64,000 nt of DNA from an uncultured Paraburkholderia sp. (GTDB lineage Bacteria > Pseudomonadota > Gammaproteobacteria > Burkholderiales > Burkholderiaceae). A model generated the notes under the pieces. That model ran no database searches. It had not been told where the DNA came from and saw nothing but the letters and a program-made list of their open reading frames with translations. Location of the stretch: NCBI GenBank assembly GCA_940747215.1, contig CALNWS010000004.1, positions 1 to 64,000 on the forward strand, in the 5' to 3' direction. The stretch's first letter is position 1. Each line of letters starts with the position of its first letter. Position numbers and translations under genes: made by a program. Shown here piece by piece: positions 32,356 through 41,319 of this stretch.

Positions 32356-35229
32356 TTATTTAGCGATCGACGCGCTCTTGAGACGGCCAAACGCGCCTTC
32401 GACCAGCGCCTTCTGCTGCTCGTAGTGCTTCGCGTAGTAGCCGACTGCCGGCGAGGCCGAAGCCGGACGGCCGTTGTATGCCAGCTTCTGCCCTTCCTTC
32501 ATGCCTTCCTTCAAGTGATGCTCGATGTAGAACCATGGGCCTTGATTCTGCGGCTCGTCCTGCACCCAGACCACTTCAGTTGCGTTGTCGTACTTCTTCA
32601 TTTCCGCTTCGAACTGCTTGTGCGCGAACGGATAGAGCTGCTCGATACGGATGATCGCGACGTCGTTCGCCTTCGCTTCGCGGCGATGTGCGAGCAGGTC
32701 GTAGTAAACGCGGCCCGAGCAGGCGATCACGCGCTTGACCTTCCTAGGCTCGATGGCTTCGTCGATTTCGCCGAGGATCGGCTGGAAGGCGCCCTTCGCC
32801 AGTTTGGACAGGTCCGACACGGCTTCCTTGTGACGCAGCAGCGACTTCGGCGTGGCGACGATCAGCGGCTTGCGGAACAAGCGGATCATCTGACGGCGCA
32901 GCAGGTGGAAAATCTGCGCCGGCGTGGTGGGCTGAACGACCTGCATGTTGTGGTCTGCGCACAGTTGCAGGAAACGCTCGATACGTGCCGACGAGTGCTC
33001 CGGACCCTGACCTTCGTAGCCGTGCGGCAGCAGCATTGTGAGACCCGACACGCGGCCCCACTTCACTTCGCCCGACGAGATGAACTGGTCGATCACGACC
33101 TGCGCGCCGTTCACGAAGTCGCCGAACTGCGCTTCCCACGCGACGAACGTGTTCGGTTCAGCGGTCGAGTAGCCGTATTCGAAGCCGAGCACGGCTTCTT
33201 CCGACAACACCGAGTCGATCACTGTGAACTTCGCCTGACCTTCGGCGATATTCTGCAGCGGCACATACGTGCCGTCGTTCCAGCGCTCGCGGTTCTGGTC
33301 GTGCAGCACCGCGTGACGGTGCGTGAACGTGCCGCGGCCCGAGTCCTGACCCGTCAGACGCACGGCGTAGCCCGATGCGACCAGCGATGCGAACGCGAGA
33401 TGTTCGCCCATGCCCCAGTCGAGCTTGGCTTCGCCGCGGCCCATGGCGCGACGGTCGTTGATGACGCGCTCGACCAGCGGGTGAACCTTGAAGTCTTCCG
33501 GAATCGTGGTGATGCGCTCGGCGAGGCGCTTCAGTTCCGCGAGCGGCACAGCCGTGTCGGCAGCGTCGGTCCACTTGCGGTTCAGGAACGGAACCCAGTC
33601 CACCGCGTACCTGCTCTTGTAGTTCGAGAGCACCGGGTCGACCGTGTGGTGGCCTTCGTCCATCGCCTTGCGGTAGGCCTTGACGAATTCGTCGCCTTCT
33701 TCTGCCGTTATGACGCCTTGCTGCACCAGCTTTTCAGCGTACAGGGCACGCGTGCCCGGGTGCTTCGCGATGGTCTTGTACATCAGCGGCTGCGTGACAG
33801 CCGGGGTGTCCTGCTCGTTGTGACCCAGCTTGCGGAAACAGACGATGTCAACCACGACGTCCTTGTGGAACTGCATACGGAAGTCGATGGCGAGCTGCGT
33901 TGCCAGCACGACCGCTTCAGGATCGTCGCCGTTCACGTGCAGCACCGGCGCTTCGATCATCTTGACGACGTCCGAGCAGTACAACGTGGAGCGCGAGTCG
34001 CGGGGGTCCGACGTCGTGAAGCCGATCTGGTTGTTGATGACGATATGAAGCGTGCCGTGCGTGCCGTAACCGCGCGTTTGCGCGAGGTTCAGCGTTTCCA
34101 TCACGACGCCCTGGCCTGCGAATGCCGCGTCGCCATGGATCTGCACAGGCAGAACCTGCAGACCGGTGTCGTCGCCGCGACGGTCCATACGGGCCTTGGC
34201 CGAACCTTCGACCACCGGGTTGACGATTTCGAGGTGCGACGGGTTGAACGCGAGAGACAGGTGAACCGGGCCGCCTTCGGTCGAGACGTCCGACGAGAAA
34301 CCCTTGTGGTACTTCACGTCGCCGGCCGGCAGGTCGTCGTGGTGCTTGCCTTCGAATTCGGCGAAGAGGTCGGCCGGCATCTTGCCGAGCGTATTGACCA
34401 GCACGTTCAGACGGCCACGGTGAGCCATGCCGATGACGATTTCCTGGACGCCGTTCGCGCTGCCGTAACGCACCACTTCGTCCATCGATGCGATGAAGCT
34501 CTCGCCGCCTTCCAGCGAGAAGCGCTTCTGACCGACGTACTTGGTGTGCAGGAAGCGCTCGAGGCCTTCAGCAGCCGTCAGGCGATTCAGGATGTGCTTT
34601 TTCTTCTCGTTCGAGAAATTCGGCGTGGAGCGGATCGATTCGAGCCGCTCTTTCCACCAGCGCTTCTGCTCCGGATCGCCGATGTACATGTACTCGGCGC
34701 CGATCGTGCCGCAGTACGTGTCGCGCAGTGCCTTCACGATCTCGCGCAGCGATGCCTTTTCGAATCTGAAATACAGATTCGTGGCGCTGAACTCCTGGTC
34801 CATGTCGGCTTCGGTGAAGTCGTAGAACGCCGGTTCGAGTTCGGGAATAGCAGGACGTTCGCGGCGCTTCAGAGGATCGAGATTGGCCCATTGCGAGCCG
34901 AGGAAGCGATATGCGCCGATGAGGGACTGCACATAAACCTGTTTGCGCGCGTTAGCGAGATCTTCGCCGCCGGTCGCGGTGCGCGAAATGAAGGCGTTGG
35001 CCTTGGTGCACTGTGCAAACGATTCGACGATCGGGCCATGGGCCACGTCGTTGGCATTGCTGCCATCCGATGCAGGTACATTCTGCAATGCGTCGAAATA
35101 GCTGCGCCAGTTCTCAGGCACTGACGCCGGATTATCGAGATATGCTTCGTACATTTCTTCTACGTACGGAGCATTGCCACCGAACAGATAAGAGTTCGAC
35201 TGGAATTGCTTCATCATTTTTACGCTCAC
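32356..35229 (-). CDS. sucA: 2-oxoglutarate dehydrogenase E1 component
   Basis: This 957-residue thiamine-diphosphate enzyme is full length for SucA. The GTG start at 35229 (reading MSVKMMKQFQSNSYLFGGNA) resembles related N-termini. The two ATG codons at 35217 and 35214 are alternatives. Conserved stretches are QEIVIGMAHRGRLNVLVNTL, IHGDAAFAGQGVVMETLNLA, FRKLGHNEQDTPAVTQPLMY and VSGLTMLLPHGYEGQGPEHS. It decarboxylates 2-oxoglutarate and passes the succinyl unit to OdhB. It is first in the operon and preceded by a 400-bp spacer that should hold the promoter. No lesion is seen. Confidence 0.96.
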   Translation of the reverse strand: MSVKMMKQFQSNSYLFGGNAPYVEEMYEAYLDNPASVPENWRSYFDALQNVPASDGSNANDVAHGPIVESFAQCTKANAFISRTATGGEDLANARKQVYVQSLIGAYRFLGSQWANLDPLKRRERPAIPELEPAFYDFTEADMDQEFSATNLYFRFEKASLREIVKALRDTYCGTIGAEYMYIGDPEQKRWWKERLESIRSTPNFSNEKKKHILNRLTAAEGLERFLHTKYVGQKRFSLEGGESFIASMDEVVRYGSANGVQEIVIGMAHRGRLNVLVNTLGKMPADLFAEFEGKHHDDLPAGDVKYHKGFSSDVSTEGGPVHLSLAFNPSHLEIVNPVVEGSAKARMDRRGDDTGLQVLPVQIHGDAAFAGQGVVMETLNLAQTRGYGTHGTLHIVINNQIGFTTSDPRDSRSTLYCSDVVKMIEAPVLHVNGDDPEAVVLATQLAIDFRMQFHKDVVVDIVCFRKLGHNEQDTPAVTQPLMYKTIAKHPGTRALYAEKLVQQGVITAEEGDEFVKAYRKAMDEGHHTVDPVLSNYKSRYAVDWVPFLNRKWTDAADTAVPLAELKRLAERITTIPEDFKVHPLVERVINDRRAMGRGEAKLDWGMGEHLAFASLVASGYAVRLTGQDSGRGTFTHRHAVLHDQNRERWNDGTYVPLQNIAEGQAKFTVIDSVLSEEAVLGFEYGYSTAEPNTFVAWEAQFGDFVNGAQVVIDQFISSGEVKWGRVSGLTMLLPHGYEGQGPEHSSARIERFLQLCADHNMQVVQPTTPAQIFHLLRRQMIRLFRKPLIVATPKSLLRHKEAVSDLSKLAKGAFQPILGEIDEAIEPRKVKRVIACSGRVYYDLLAHRREAKANDVAIIRIEQLYPFAHKQFEAEMKKYDNATEVVWVQDEPQNQGPWFYIEHHLKEGMKEGQKLAYNGRPASASPAVGYYAKHYEQQKALVEGAFGRLKSASIAK

Positions 35230-35632
35230 TTTTCTTCGAGTTTCTCGAGAAATAGCGGGTTACAGAACCTTCCGCGACACGGCCTGACCGTTTAGCGGAT
35301 TGCGCGAATCAAGTCTTGCTTGGAAGGACCTAAACTTTGCACCTAGGAAGCATATCACAGAACGGATAGTGCAGATAGCAAACGAATTGCCGCCGAAGCT
35401 TGTCACAGCTGGCTTTCACGGCAATTACGGGATAGACAATAGTCTTCTGCAATAAATGAAACAGATGTTGCAGGCGCACGGAAAAGCGCTTGGCGGCGAA
35501 TGCGCCGTATTGCAATGCACGCATTTTCACGCGATATAAACTACAGAAGCCATCCGAAGGTGGCTTCTGTTTTAACCCGCCGATGCTAGCGCGTCATGCT
35601 GCCGGCGCGCGTAGCGGCACGAGCGACGCGAA
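35230..35632. other. 403-bp spacer between typA and sucA
   Basis: It must contain the sucA promoter and leader for leftward transcription, and it holds a hairpin at 35543-35570. I cannot assign convincing -35/-10 elements. No gene is seen. Confidence 0.5.
35543..35573 (-). terminator. Hairpin downstream of typA
   Basis: ACAGAAGCCA (35543-35552) and TGGCTTCTGT (35561-35570) form a perfect 10-bp stem with an 8-nt loop, 60 bp after the typA stop. A TTTT run follows on the plus strand and a weaker T-rich stretch on the minus strand. It is most likely the typA terminator. Confidence 0.6.
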
Positions 35633-37459
35633 TCAGTCCACTGCGCCCTTACGGCTTGCGCTGCGGCGCTCATGTTCCTTCAGGTAGCGCTTGCGCAGAC
35701 GGATATTCTGCGGCGTGACTTCGACCAGTTCGTCATCGTCGATGAATTCGACGGCGTATTCCAGCGACATCTGGACCGGCGGCACGAGACGCACGGCTTC
35801 GTCGGTACCCGACGCGCGCACGTTGGTGAGCTGCTTGCCCTTGATCAGGTTCACGACGAGGTCGTTGTCGCGGCTGTGAATGCCGATGATCATGCCTTCG
35901 TACAGCGCGTCGCCCGGCGACACGAACATGCGGCCGCGGTCCTGCAGCTTCCACAGTGCGTAGGCAACCGCTGTGCCGTCGTGCTGCGAGATCAGCACGC
36001 CGTTACGACGCTCGCCCACCGCGCCGTCCTTGACCGGCTGGTAAGAGTCGAACGTGTAGCTCATCAGGCCCGTGCCGCGCGTGAGCGTGAGGAATTCCGA
36101 CTGGAAGCCGATCAGGCCACGCGCCGAAATACGGTAGTCGAGACGCGTGCGGCCGCGACCGTCCAACGCCATGTCGAGCATTTCGCCCTTGCGGCGGCCC
36201 AGTTCTTCCATCACGCCGCCCTGGTGCGTGTCTTCCATGTCGACGGTCAGGTTTTCGTACGGCTCGAGCTTCACGCCGTCGATTTCCTGCATCACCACAC
36301 GCGGACGCGACACGGCCAGCTCGTAGCCTTCGCGACGCATGTTCTCCACCAGAATCGTGAGGTGCAACTCGCCGCGGCCTGCGACTTCGAACGTGGTTTC
36401 GTCGCCGGTGTCCTTCACGCGCAGCGCGACGTTGTGGTTCAGCTCCTTCATGAGACGATCGCGGATCTGACGGCTCGTGACGAACTTGCCTTCGCGGCCG
36501 GCGAGCGGCGACGAGTTGACGAGGAAGTTCATGGTCAGCGTGGGTTCGTCGATCATGATCATCGGCAGTGCGTCCGGTTGTTCCGGTGCGCAGATGGTGA
36601 CGCCGATACCGATTTCCTCGATACCGTTGATCAGCACGATATCGCCGGCTTCAGCCGAATCCACTTGGACACGCTCTAGACCCTTGAACGACAGTACCTG
36701 GTTGATCTTGCGGTTCAGGATCGCGCCGTCCGGGCCCGAACGCACGGCAACGGCCATGCCCGGCTTGATGCGGCCGCGCGTGATACGGCCCACGCCGATG
36801 CGGCCGACGTACGACGAATAATCCAGCGACGTAATCTGCAGCTGCAGCGGACCTTCCGGATCGGCCGGGCGAACCGGCACGTGCTTGAGCACGGCTTCGA
36901 ACAGCGGGCGCATGTCGCCTTCGCGCACGTCCGGCGTGAGGCCAGCGTAACCGTTCAGACCCGACGCGTAGACGACCGGGAAGTCGAGCTGTTCGTCGTT
37001 TGCGCCCAGCTTGTCGAACAGGTCGAACGTCTGGTTGATCACCCAGTCGATACGCGCGCCCGGACGGTCGACCTTGTTGATCACGACGATCGGCTTCAGG
37101 CTGAGCGCGAGCGCCTTCTTGGTCACGAAGCGCGTTTGCGGCATCGGACCTTCCACTGCGTCGACGAGCAGCAGCACGGAGTCGACCATGGAGAGCACGC
37201 GCTCCACTTCACCACCGAAGTCGGCGTGTCCCGGCGTGTCAACGATATTGATGTGGGTGCCTTCGTATTTAACCGCGCAGTTCTTCGACAGAATCGTGAT
37301 GCCGCGTTCTTTTTCGATGTCGTTCGAGTCCATCACACGTTCGGCAACCTGCTGGTTTTCGCGGAACGTGGCGGTCTGGCGGAGGAGCTGGTCGACGAGC
37401 GTGGTCTTACCGTGGTCGACGTGGGCAATGATGGCGATGTTGCGTAGGGCGCGGGTCAT
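35633..37459 (-). CDS. typA: Ribosome-associated GTPase TypA/BipA
   Basis: The protein has 608 residues from [20 protein letters not shown] at 37459. The frame is open upstream but that part is not conserved. G-motifs are [10 protein letters not shown] (G1), [16 protein letters not shown] (G3) and [13 protein letters not shown] (G4). An EF-G-like domain III/V and the BipA-specific C-terminal domain follow ([20 protein letters not shown], then [15 protein letters not shown]). BipA is a translational GTPase needed for efficient 50S assembly and stress growth. It is divergent from the efflux cluster across a 390-bp spacer. Intact. Confidence 0.96.
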   Translation of the reverse strand: MTRALRNIAIIAHVDHGKTTLVDQLLRQTATFRENQQVAERVMDSNDIEKERGITILSKNCAVKYEGTHINIVDTPGHADFGGEVERVLSMVDSVLLLVDAVEGPMPQTRFVTKKALALSLKPIVVINKVDRPGARIDWVINQTFDLFDKLGANDEQLDFPVVYASGLNGYAGLTPDVREGDMRPLFEAVLKHVPVRPADPEGPLQLQITSLDYSSYVGRIGVGRITRGRIKPGMAVAVRSGPDGAILNRKINQVLSFKGLERVQVDSAEAGDIVLINGIEEIGIGVTICAPEQPDALPMIMIDEPTLTMNFLVNSSPLAGREGKFVTSRQIRDRLMKELNHNVALRVKDTGDETTFEVAGRGELHLTILVENMRREGYELAVSRPRVVMQEIDGVKLEPYENLTVDMEDTHQGGVMEELGRRKGEMLDMALDGRGRTRLDYRISARGLIGFQSEFLTLTRGTGLMSYTFDSYQPVKDGAVGERRNGVLISQHDGTAVAYALWKLQDRGRMFVSPGDALYEGMIIGIHSRDNDLVVNLIKGKQLTNVRASGTDEAVRLVPPVQMSLEYAVEFIDDDELVEVTPQNIRLRKRYLKEHERRSASRKGAVD

Positions 37460-37849
37460 AGGAAACCTAGAGACAGTTGAGTGCGCCGCTTGCTGATGCC
37501 GGCCACCGGCCGGTGAATGACTTGTTGCCCGATCAATCAGACCAGACGACGAATCGGACAATCAGAACCACGACAAGCCCAAAGCGCACTTTTGGCAATT
37601 TAAAATTATAGCACGCGGCAGTGACGCTTTCTGGTATTCCCTGATGGACTGCGCTGTCTTCCGAGAAAATCTCGCGCCGAAACATCCTAACAGCATGATG
37701 GCAAAACCCTACGCGAATCCGCGCCAACAATTATGGCTCGGGCGCGAAATGTTCCTTGCCTAAGCTGCAATAACACTTGTCGTGTCAATCAACCGACGCC
37801 TATAATCCTGCCTAGTCAACCATTCAACCATTGCATTCGCACGAGAATC
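37460..37849. other. 390-bp divergent promoter region between typA and marR
   Basis: It includes the typA leader (leftward) and, toward marR, a TATAAT at 37801-37806. A possible -35 TTGTCG at 37776-37781 has a longer-than-ideal 19-bp spacing. No other gene is visible. Confidence 0.5.
37776..37806 (+). promoter_or_regulatory. Possible sigma-70 promoter of marR
   Basis: A consensus -10 TATAAT lies at 37801-37806, with TTGTCG at 37776-37781 as the best -35 (19-bp spacer). It lies 44 bp before the probable marR ATG. The spacing is suboptimal, so this is a moderate call. Confidence 0.45.
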
Positions 37850-38381
37850 ATGACGGAGCCGTCCTCTCCTCTTTACCCGAGACCGACCCTACCCAATACC
37901 AGCTAGGCGAAAGCGTCGGCTACCTGATTTCGCGTGTGAAATCCACGCTGTCCAATCTGGTCACGCAGCGCAGCATGGCTGAGTTGGGCATCACGAGTCA
38001 GCAAGGCAGCATCCTGTCATCCTGTTGTAATGGTGGCAAGCGGCAAATGCCTGCTGGCGGCCAAACTGGCCCGCGAATACGTGATCGACGCGAGCGCCGT
38101 GACGCGTCTGATCGACCGGCTGGAAAAGCGCGGACTGCTTACGCGGGTGCATAGCAACGAAGACCGGGGCGTCGTGCGCCTCGCGCTGACGCCGGAGGGT
38201 CACGCGATTGCAGCGCGCATGCCGGCGATTTTCAACGGCGTGCTGGATACGCTGCTGAACGGTTTCACCCCCGAAGAGGTGTGGTTTTCTGAAGAGCATG
38301 CTGCGCCGCGTGCTCGTCAATTCCGGCAAACAAATGGGACTAACCCGTGATGCAGCAAGCAATTTTGACAGCAAATCGTAA
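37850..38381 (+). pseudogene. MarR-family repressor pseudogene of the efflux cluster
   Basis: ATG at 37850 opens MTEPSSPL, but the MarR body (DPTQYQLGESVGYLISRVKS, TQRSMAELGITSQQGSIL) is in another frame. A second change at about 38010-38030, where CATCCTGT is tandemly duplicated, leads to VASGKCLLAAKLAREYVIDA and the winged-helix DNA-binding part (SAVTRLIDRLEKRGLLTRVH). A third change near 38285 is needed for SMLRRVLVNSGKQMGLTRDA and the stop at 38379-38381. Three frame breaks mean no functional repressor. In intact relatives it represses the nodT-emrAB genes that follow. Loss should derepress them. Confidence 0.85.
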
Positions 38382-38393
38382 TAAATTGCTTGC
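38355..38393. promoter_or_regulatory. Perfect 11-bp inverted repeat upstream of the efflux channel gene (candidate MarR operator)
   Basis: GCAAGCAATTT at 38355-38365 and its exact reverse complement AAATTGCTTGC at 38383-38393 are separated by 17 bp. The centre contains the marR stop. It lies 38 bp before the ATG of the outer membrane channel gene, a typical operator or RNA-hairpin position for this operon. Confidence 0.6.
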
Positions 38394-38430
38394 AGTGTCC
38401 ATCATAACATTCCACTCAAAGAGTCGAGCG

Positions 38431-39939
38431 ATGAAATCCCTTTTCCTGTCCGCGTCCAAGCTTTCGGGCCGGTCCGCCGTCGCCGCCGCGGTGACGGCGC
38501 TCGCCCTCACCGGGTGCGCGAACTACTTCGGTATGGAAAGCGACAAGCAGATTTCGTCGCCGGCCCAGTACGAGTCCAGCCAGAGCCTCGCGGGCCAGGG
38601 CGGCCAGTGGCCGTCGCTCGACTGGGCGAGCCAGTTCGGCGACCCGCAACTGCCCAAGCTGATCTCGGAAGCGCTCGACGGTAACCCGTCGAGCGCGCAG
38701 GCCCAGGCGCGTATCGCTAAGGCTTCGTCGTATATCGAGACTTCGCGCTCGGCGCTCTTCCCGAAAGTGAACAGCAGCTATTCGTGGAACCGCGAACTGT
38801 TCTCGGCGAACGCGCTCTACCCGCCGCCGTACGGCGGCACTTGGTACAGTGAAAACAACGCGCTTGCGAGCGCTTCGTGGGATCTGGACCTGTGGGGCAA
38901 AAACCGTCAGCGTCTCGGTCAGGCCGTGTCCCAGGAAAAGGCGGCCGAAGCCGACATGCAGCAGGCGCGCGTGACGCTCGCGGCATCGGTGGCAAGCACA
39001 TATAACCTGCTTGCCCAGCTCTACGCGTTCCGCGACATCGCCGCGCGTGAAATCGCCAACCGCCAGAACATCGGCCGCATCACGAATGGCCGCGTCATCG
39101 CAGGTCTCGACACGAACATCGAGCGTCAGACGGCAAACGGCAACATCGCGACAAGCCAGTCGAACCTGACCGACCTCGACGGCCAGATCACCGTCGTGCG
39201 CTACCAGTTGGGCGCGCTGCTCGGCAAAGGTCCGGACCGCGGTCTGCAGATCGCCCAGCCTACGCTCACGGTCGGCAACGCCGTCGCGCTACCGGACAAT
39301 CTGCCGGCCGACCTCGTCGCGCGCCGCGCCGATATCGTCGCCGCGCGCTGGCAGGTCGAAACCGCGATGCACGACGTGAAAGAGGCGAAGGCCGAATTCT
39401 TCCCGGACGTGAATCTCGCGGCCGGCTTCGGCTTCGACGCGTTCGGCTGGGGCCGTTTCCTGACCTCGGCAAGCCGTCAGATCCAGTTCGGCCCGGCGAT
39501 CCAACTGCCGATTTTCGACGCCGGCGCGCTCCGCTCGCAGTTGAAGGGCCGTTATGCCGACTTCGAACTCGACGTGGCGAACTACAACCAGACGCTAATC
39601 AACGCGCTTTCCGATGTCGCGACGCAAGTGTCCACGATCCGCTCGATCGACCAGCAGCAAGGCGACGCGCAGCGCACGCTGGACGCGTCGACGAAGGCGT
39701 ACCAGCTGGCCATGATCCGCTACAAGGCGGGCTTGTCGCCGCAGTTGCAGGTGCTCACCGCCGACCAGAACCGCCTCGCCGCGGAACAAACCGTGACGAG
39801 TCTGAAAATGCGCCGCCGCGACATGCAGATCGGCCTGATCAAGGCGCTCGGCGGCGGTTTCGACGCAACGCAGACCGGCCTCGTGGTGCCGACCGATGCT
39901 CCGGCGTCGGTCACCGCCGCGACCGCCGCGGCGAATTGA
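38431..39939 (+). CDS. Outer membrane efflux lipoprotein (TolC-like, NodT family)
   Basis: The protein has 502 residues from MKSLFLSASKLSGRSAVAAA. Its signal peptide ends in lipobox ALTGC (Cys29), so it is a lipid-anchored outer membrane factor. Two OEP repeats are visible. The first includes WDLDLWGKNRQRLGQAVSQE and the long helix through ARVTLAASVASTYNLLAQLY. The second includes LPADLVARRADIVAARWQVE and ISL-type barrel text FDAGALRSQLKGRYADFELD. Such trimers form the exit duct for EmrAB-type pumps exporting hydrophobic toxins. It is the second gene of a marR-nodT-emrA-emrB cluster. It is intact although marR and emrB are broken. Confidence 0.9.
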   Translation: MKSLFLSASKLSGRSAVAAAVTALALTGCANYFGMESDKQISSPAQYESSQSLAGQGGQWPSLDWASQFGDPQLPKLISEALDGNPSSAQAQARIAKASSYIETSRSALFPKVNSSYSWNRELFSANALYPPPYGGTWYSENNALASASWDLDLWGKNRQRLGQAVSQEKAAEADMQQARVTLAASVASTYNLLAQLYAFRDIAAREIANRQNIGRITNGRVIAGLDTNIERQTANGNIATSQSNLTDLDGQITVVRYQLGALLGKGPDRGLQIAQPTLTVGNAVALPDNLPADLVARRADIVAARWQVETAMHDVKEAKAEFFPDVNLAAGFGFDAFGWGRFLTSASRQIQFGPAIQLPIFDAGALRSQLKGRYADFELDVANYNQTLINALSDVATQVSTIRSIDQQQGDAQRTLDASTKAYQLAMIRYKAGLSPQLQVLTADQNRLAAEQTVTSLKMRRRDMQIGLIKALGGGFDATQTGLVVPTDAPASVTAATAAAN

Positions 39940-40013
39940 GCGCGCAGCCCGACACAGAACACGCAAGCACATCCGAATAAACGACGACGTTCAAGAGAAC
40001 CCGGAGCATATCA

Positions 40014-41234
40014 ATGAGCACCCCCCAGCAACCCGCGGCCAACACACAGCCGGCCCAGCCGGCGAATAACGGCAAACGCAAGCGCATGATGACGCTGCTC
40101 GTCATCGTGATCCTGATCGCCGCCATTGCTTACGGCCTGTACTACTTCCTCGTCTCGCGCTTCCACGAAAACACCGACGATGCCTATGTGAACGGCAACG
40201 TCGTGCAGATCACGCCGCAGGTCACGGGCACGGTGGTCGCCGTGAACGCGGACGACACGCAAACGGTCAAGGCCGGCGACCCGCTCGTTGTGCTCGATCC
40301 AGCCGACGCCCGCGTCGCGCTGGAACAGGCCGAAGCGAATCTCGCGCAGACGGTGCGCCAAGTGCGCGGCCTCTTCGCCGACGACAACCAGTACCAGGCG
40401 CAGGTGAATCAGCGTCAGGCTGACCTGTCGCGCGCTCAGGACGACCTGAAGCGTCGTCTGACGGTGGCGCAAACGGGCGCCGTGTCGCAGGAAGAAATCT
40501 CGCACGCACGGGATGCCGTGAAGAGCGCGCAGGCCGCCGTCGACGCCGCCCAGCAGCAACTCGCGTCGAACCGCGCGTTGACCGCGAACACGTCGATCGC
40601 CAATCACCCGAACGTGCAGTCCGCAGCTTCAAAGGTGCGTGACGCTTACCTGAACAACGCGCGTAATAATCTGCCGGCACCGGTCACGGGCTACGTGGCG
40701 AAGCGCTCGGTGCAGGTCGGCCAACGCGTCTCGCCGGGCACCCCGCTCATGGCGATCGTGCCGCTTGGCGGCGTGTGGGTCGACGCGAACTTCAAGGAAG
40801 TGCAACTCAAGCACATGCGCATCGGCCAGCCGGTCGAACTGATGGCGGACGTGTACGGTTCGTCGGTCGTGTACCACGGCAAGGTGGTCGGTTTCTCGGC
40901 GGGTACGGGTTCGGCGTTCTCGCTTCTGCCTGCGCAGAACGCAACCGGCAACTGGATCAAGGTGGTGCAGCGTCTGCCAGTGCGTATCGCACTCGATCCG
41001 AAGGAACTGGAACAGCATCCGCTGCGTATCGGCCTCTCGATGCAGGCTAACGTGAGCATCATCAAGGACGACAACGGCGGCCAGCTCGGCGAAGCGCCGA
41101 ACACGGTCTACCAGACCAACGTATTTGCGAAGTATGGCGACGAAGCCGACGCGGAAATCGCTCGCATCATCGCGGAAAACGCTGGCCCGAACGGCGGCAC
41201 GCAGAAATCGGCACAAGCCGGCGCTGCGCTGTGA
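40014..41234 (+). CDS. emrA: EmrA-type membrane fusion protein (efflux adaptor)
   Basis: This 406-residue protein has GGAG 9 bp upstream of its ATG. A short cytoplasmic tail is followed by one membrane helix (about residues 22-43, MMTLLVIVILIAAIAYGLYY). Next come the biotinyl-lipoyl half-motif (DAYVNGNVVQITPQVTGTVV), a coiled-coil hairpin (QVNQRQADLSRAQDDLKRRL) and the returning beta-barrel region (ARNNLPAPVTGYVAKRSVQV). It links the inner membrane transporter EmrB to the outer membrane channel. It lies 74 bp after the channel gene and 85 bp before emrB. It is intact, but its partner pump is not. Confidence 0.92.
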   Translation: MSTPQQPAANTQPAQPANNGKRKRMMTLLVIVILIAAIAYGLYYFLVSRFHENTDDAYVNGNVVQITPQVTGTVVAVNADDTQTVKAGDPLVVLDPADARVALEQAEANLAQTVRQVRGLFADDNQYQAQVNQRQADLSRAQDDLKRRLTVAQTGAVSQEEISHARDAVKSAQAAVDAAQQQLASNRALTANTSIANHPNVQSAASKVRDAYLNNARNNLPAPVTGYVAKRSVQVGQRVSPGTPLMAIVPLGGVWVDANFKEVQLKHMRIGQPVELMADVYGSSVVYHGKVVGFSAGTGSAFSLLPAQNATGNWIKVVQRLPVRIALDPKELEQHPLRIGLSMQANVSIIKDDNGGQLGEAPNTVYQTNVFAKYGDEADAEIARIIAENAGPNGGTQKSAQAGAAL

Positions 41235-41319
41235 AGACGGCCGCGAAATAATGGATCTGCGCGTACCTGACCGCGTACGCGGCAGCCCCGGCGGCAAGAC
41301 GATTTAAGAAGGCTTTTTC

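Noticed and set aside
32425..35124. Plus-strand open frame of about 900 codons opposite sucA
   Set aside because: Same reason: it mirrors the codon pattern of sucA and contains no recognisable protein motif.
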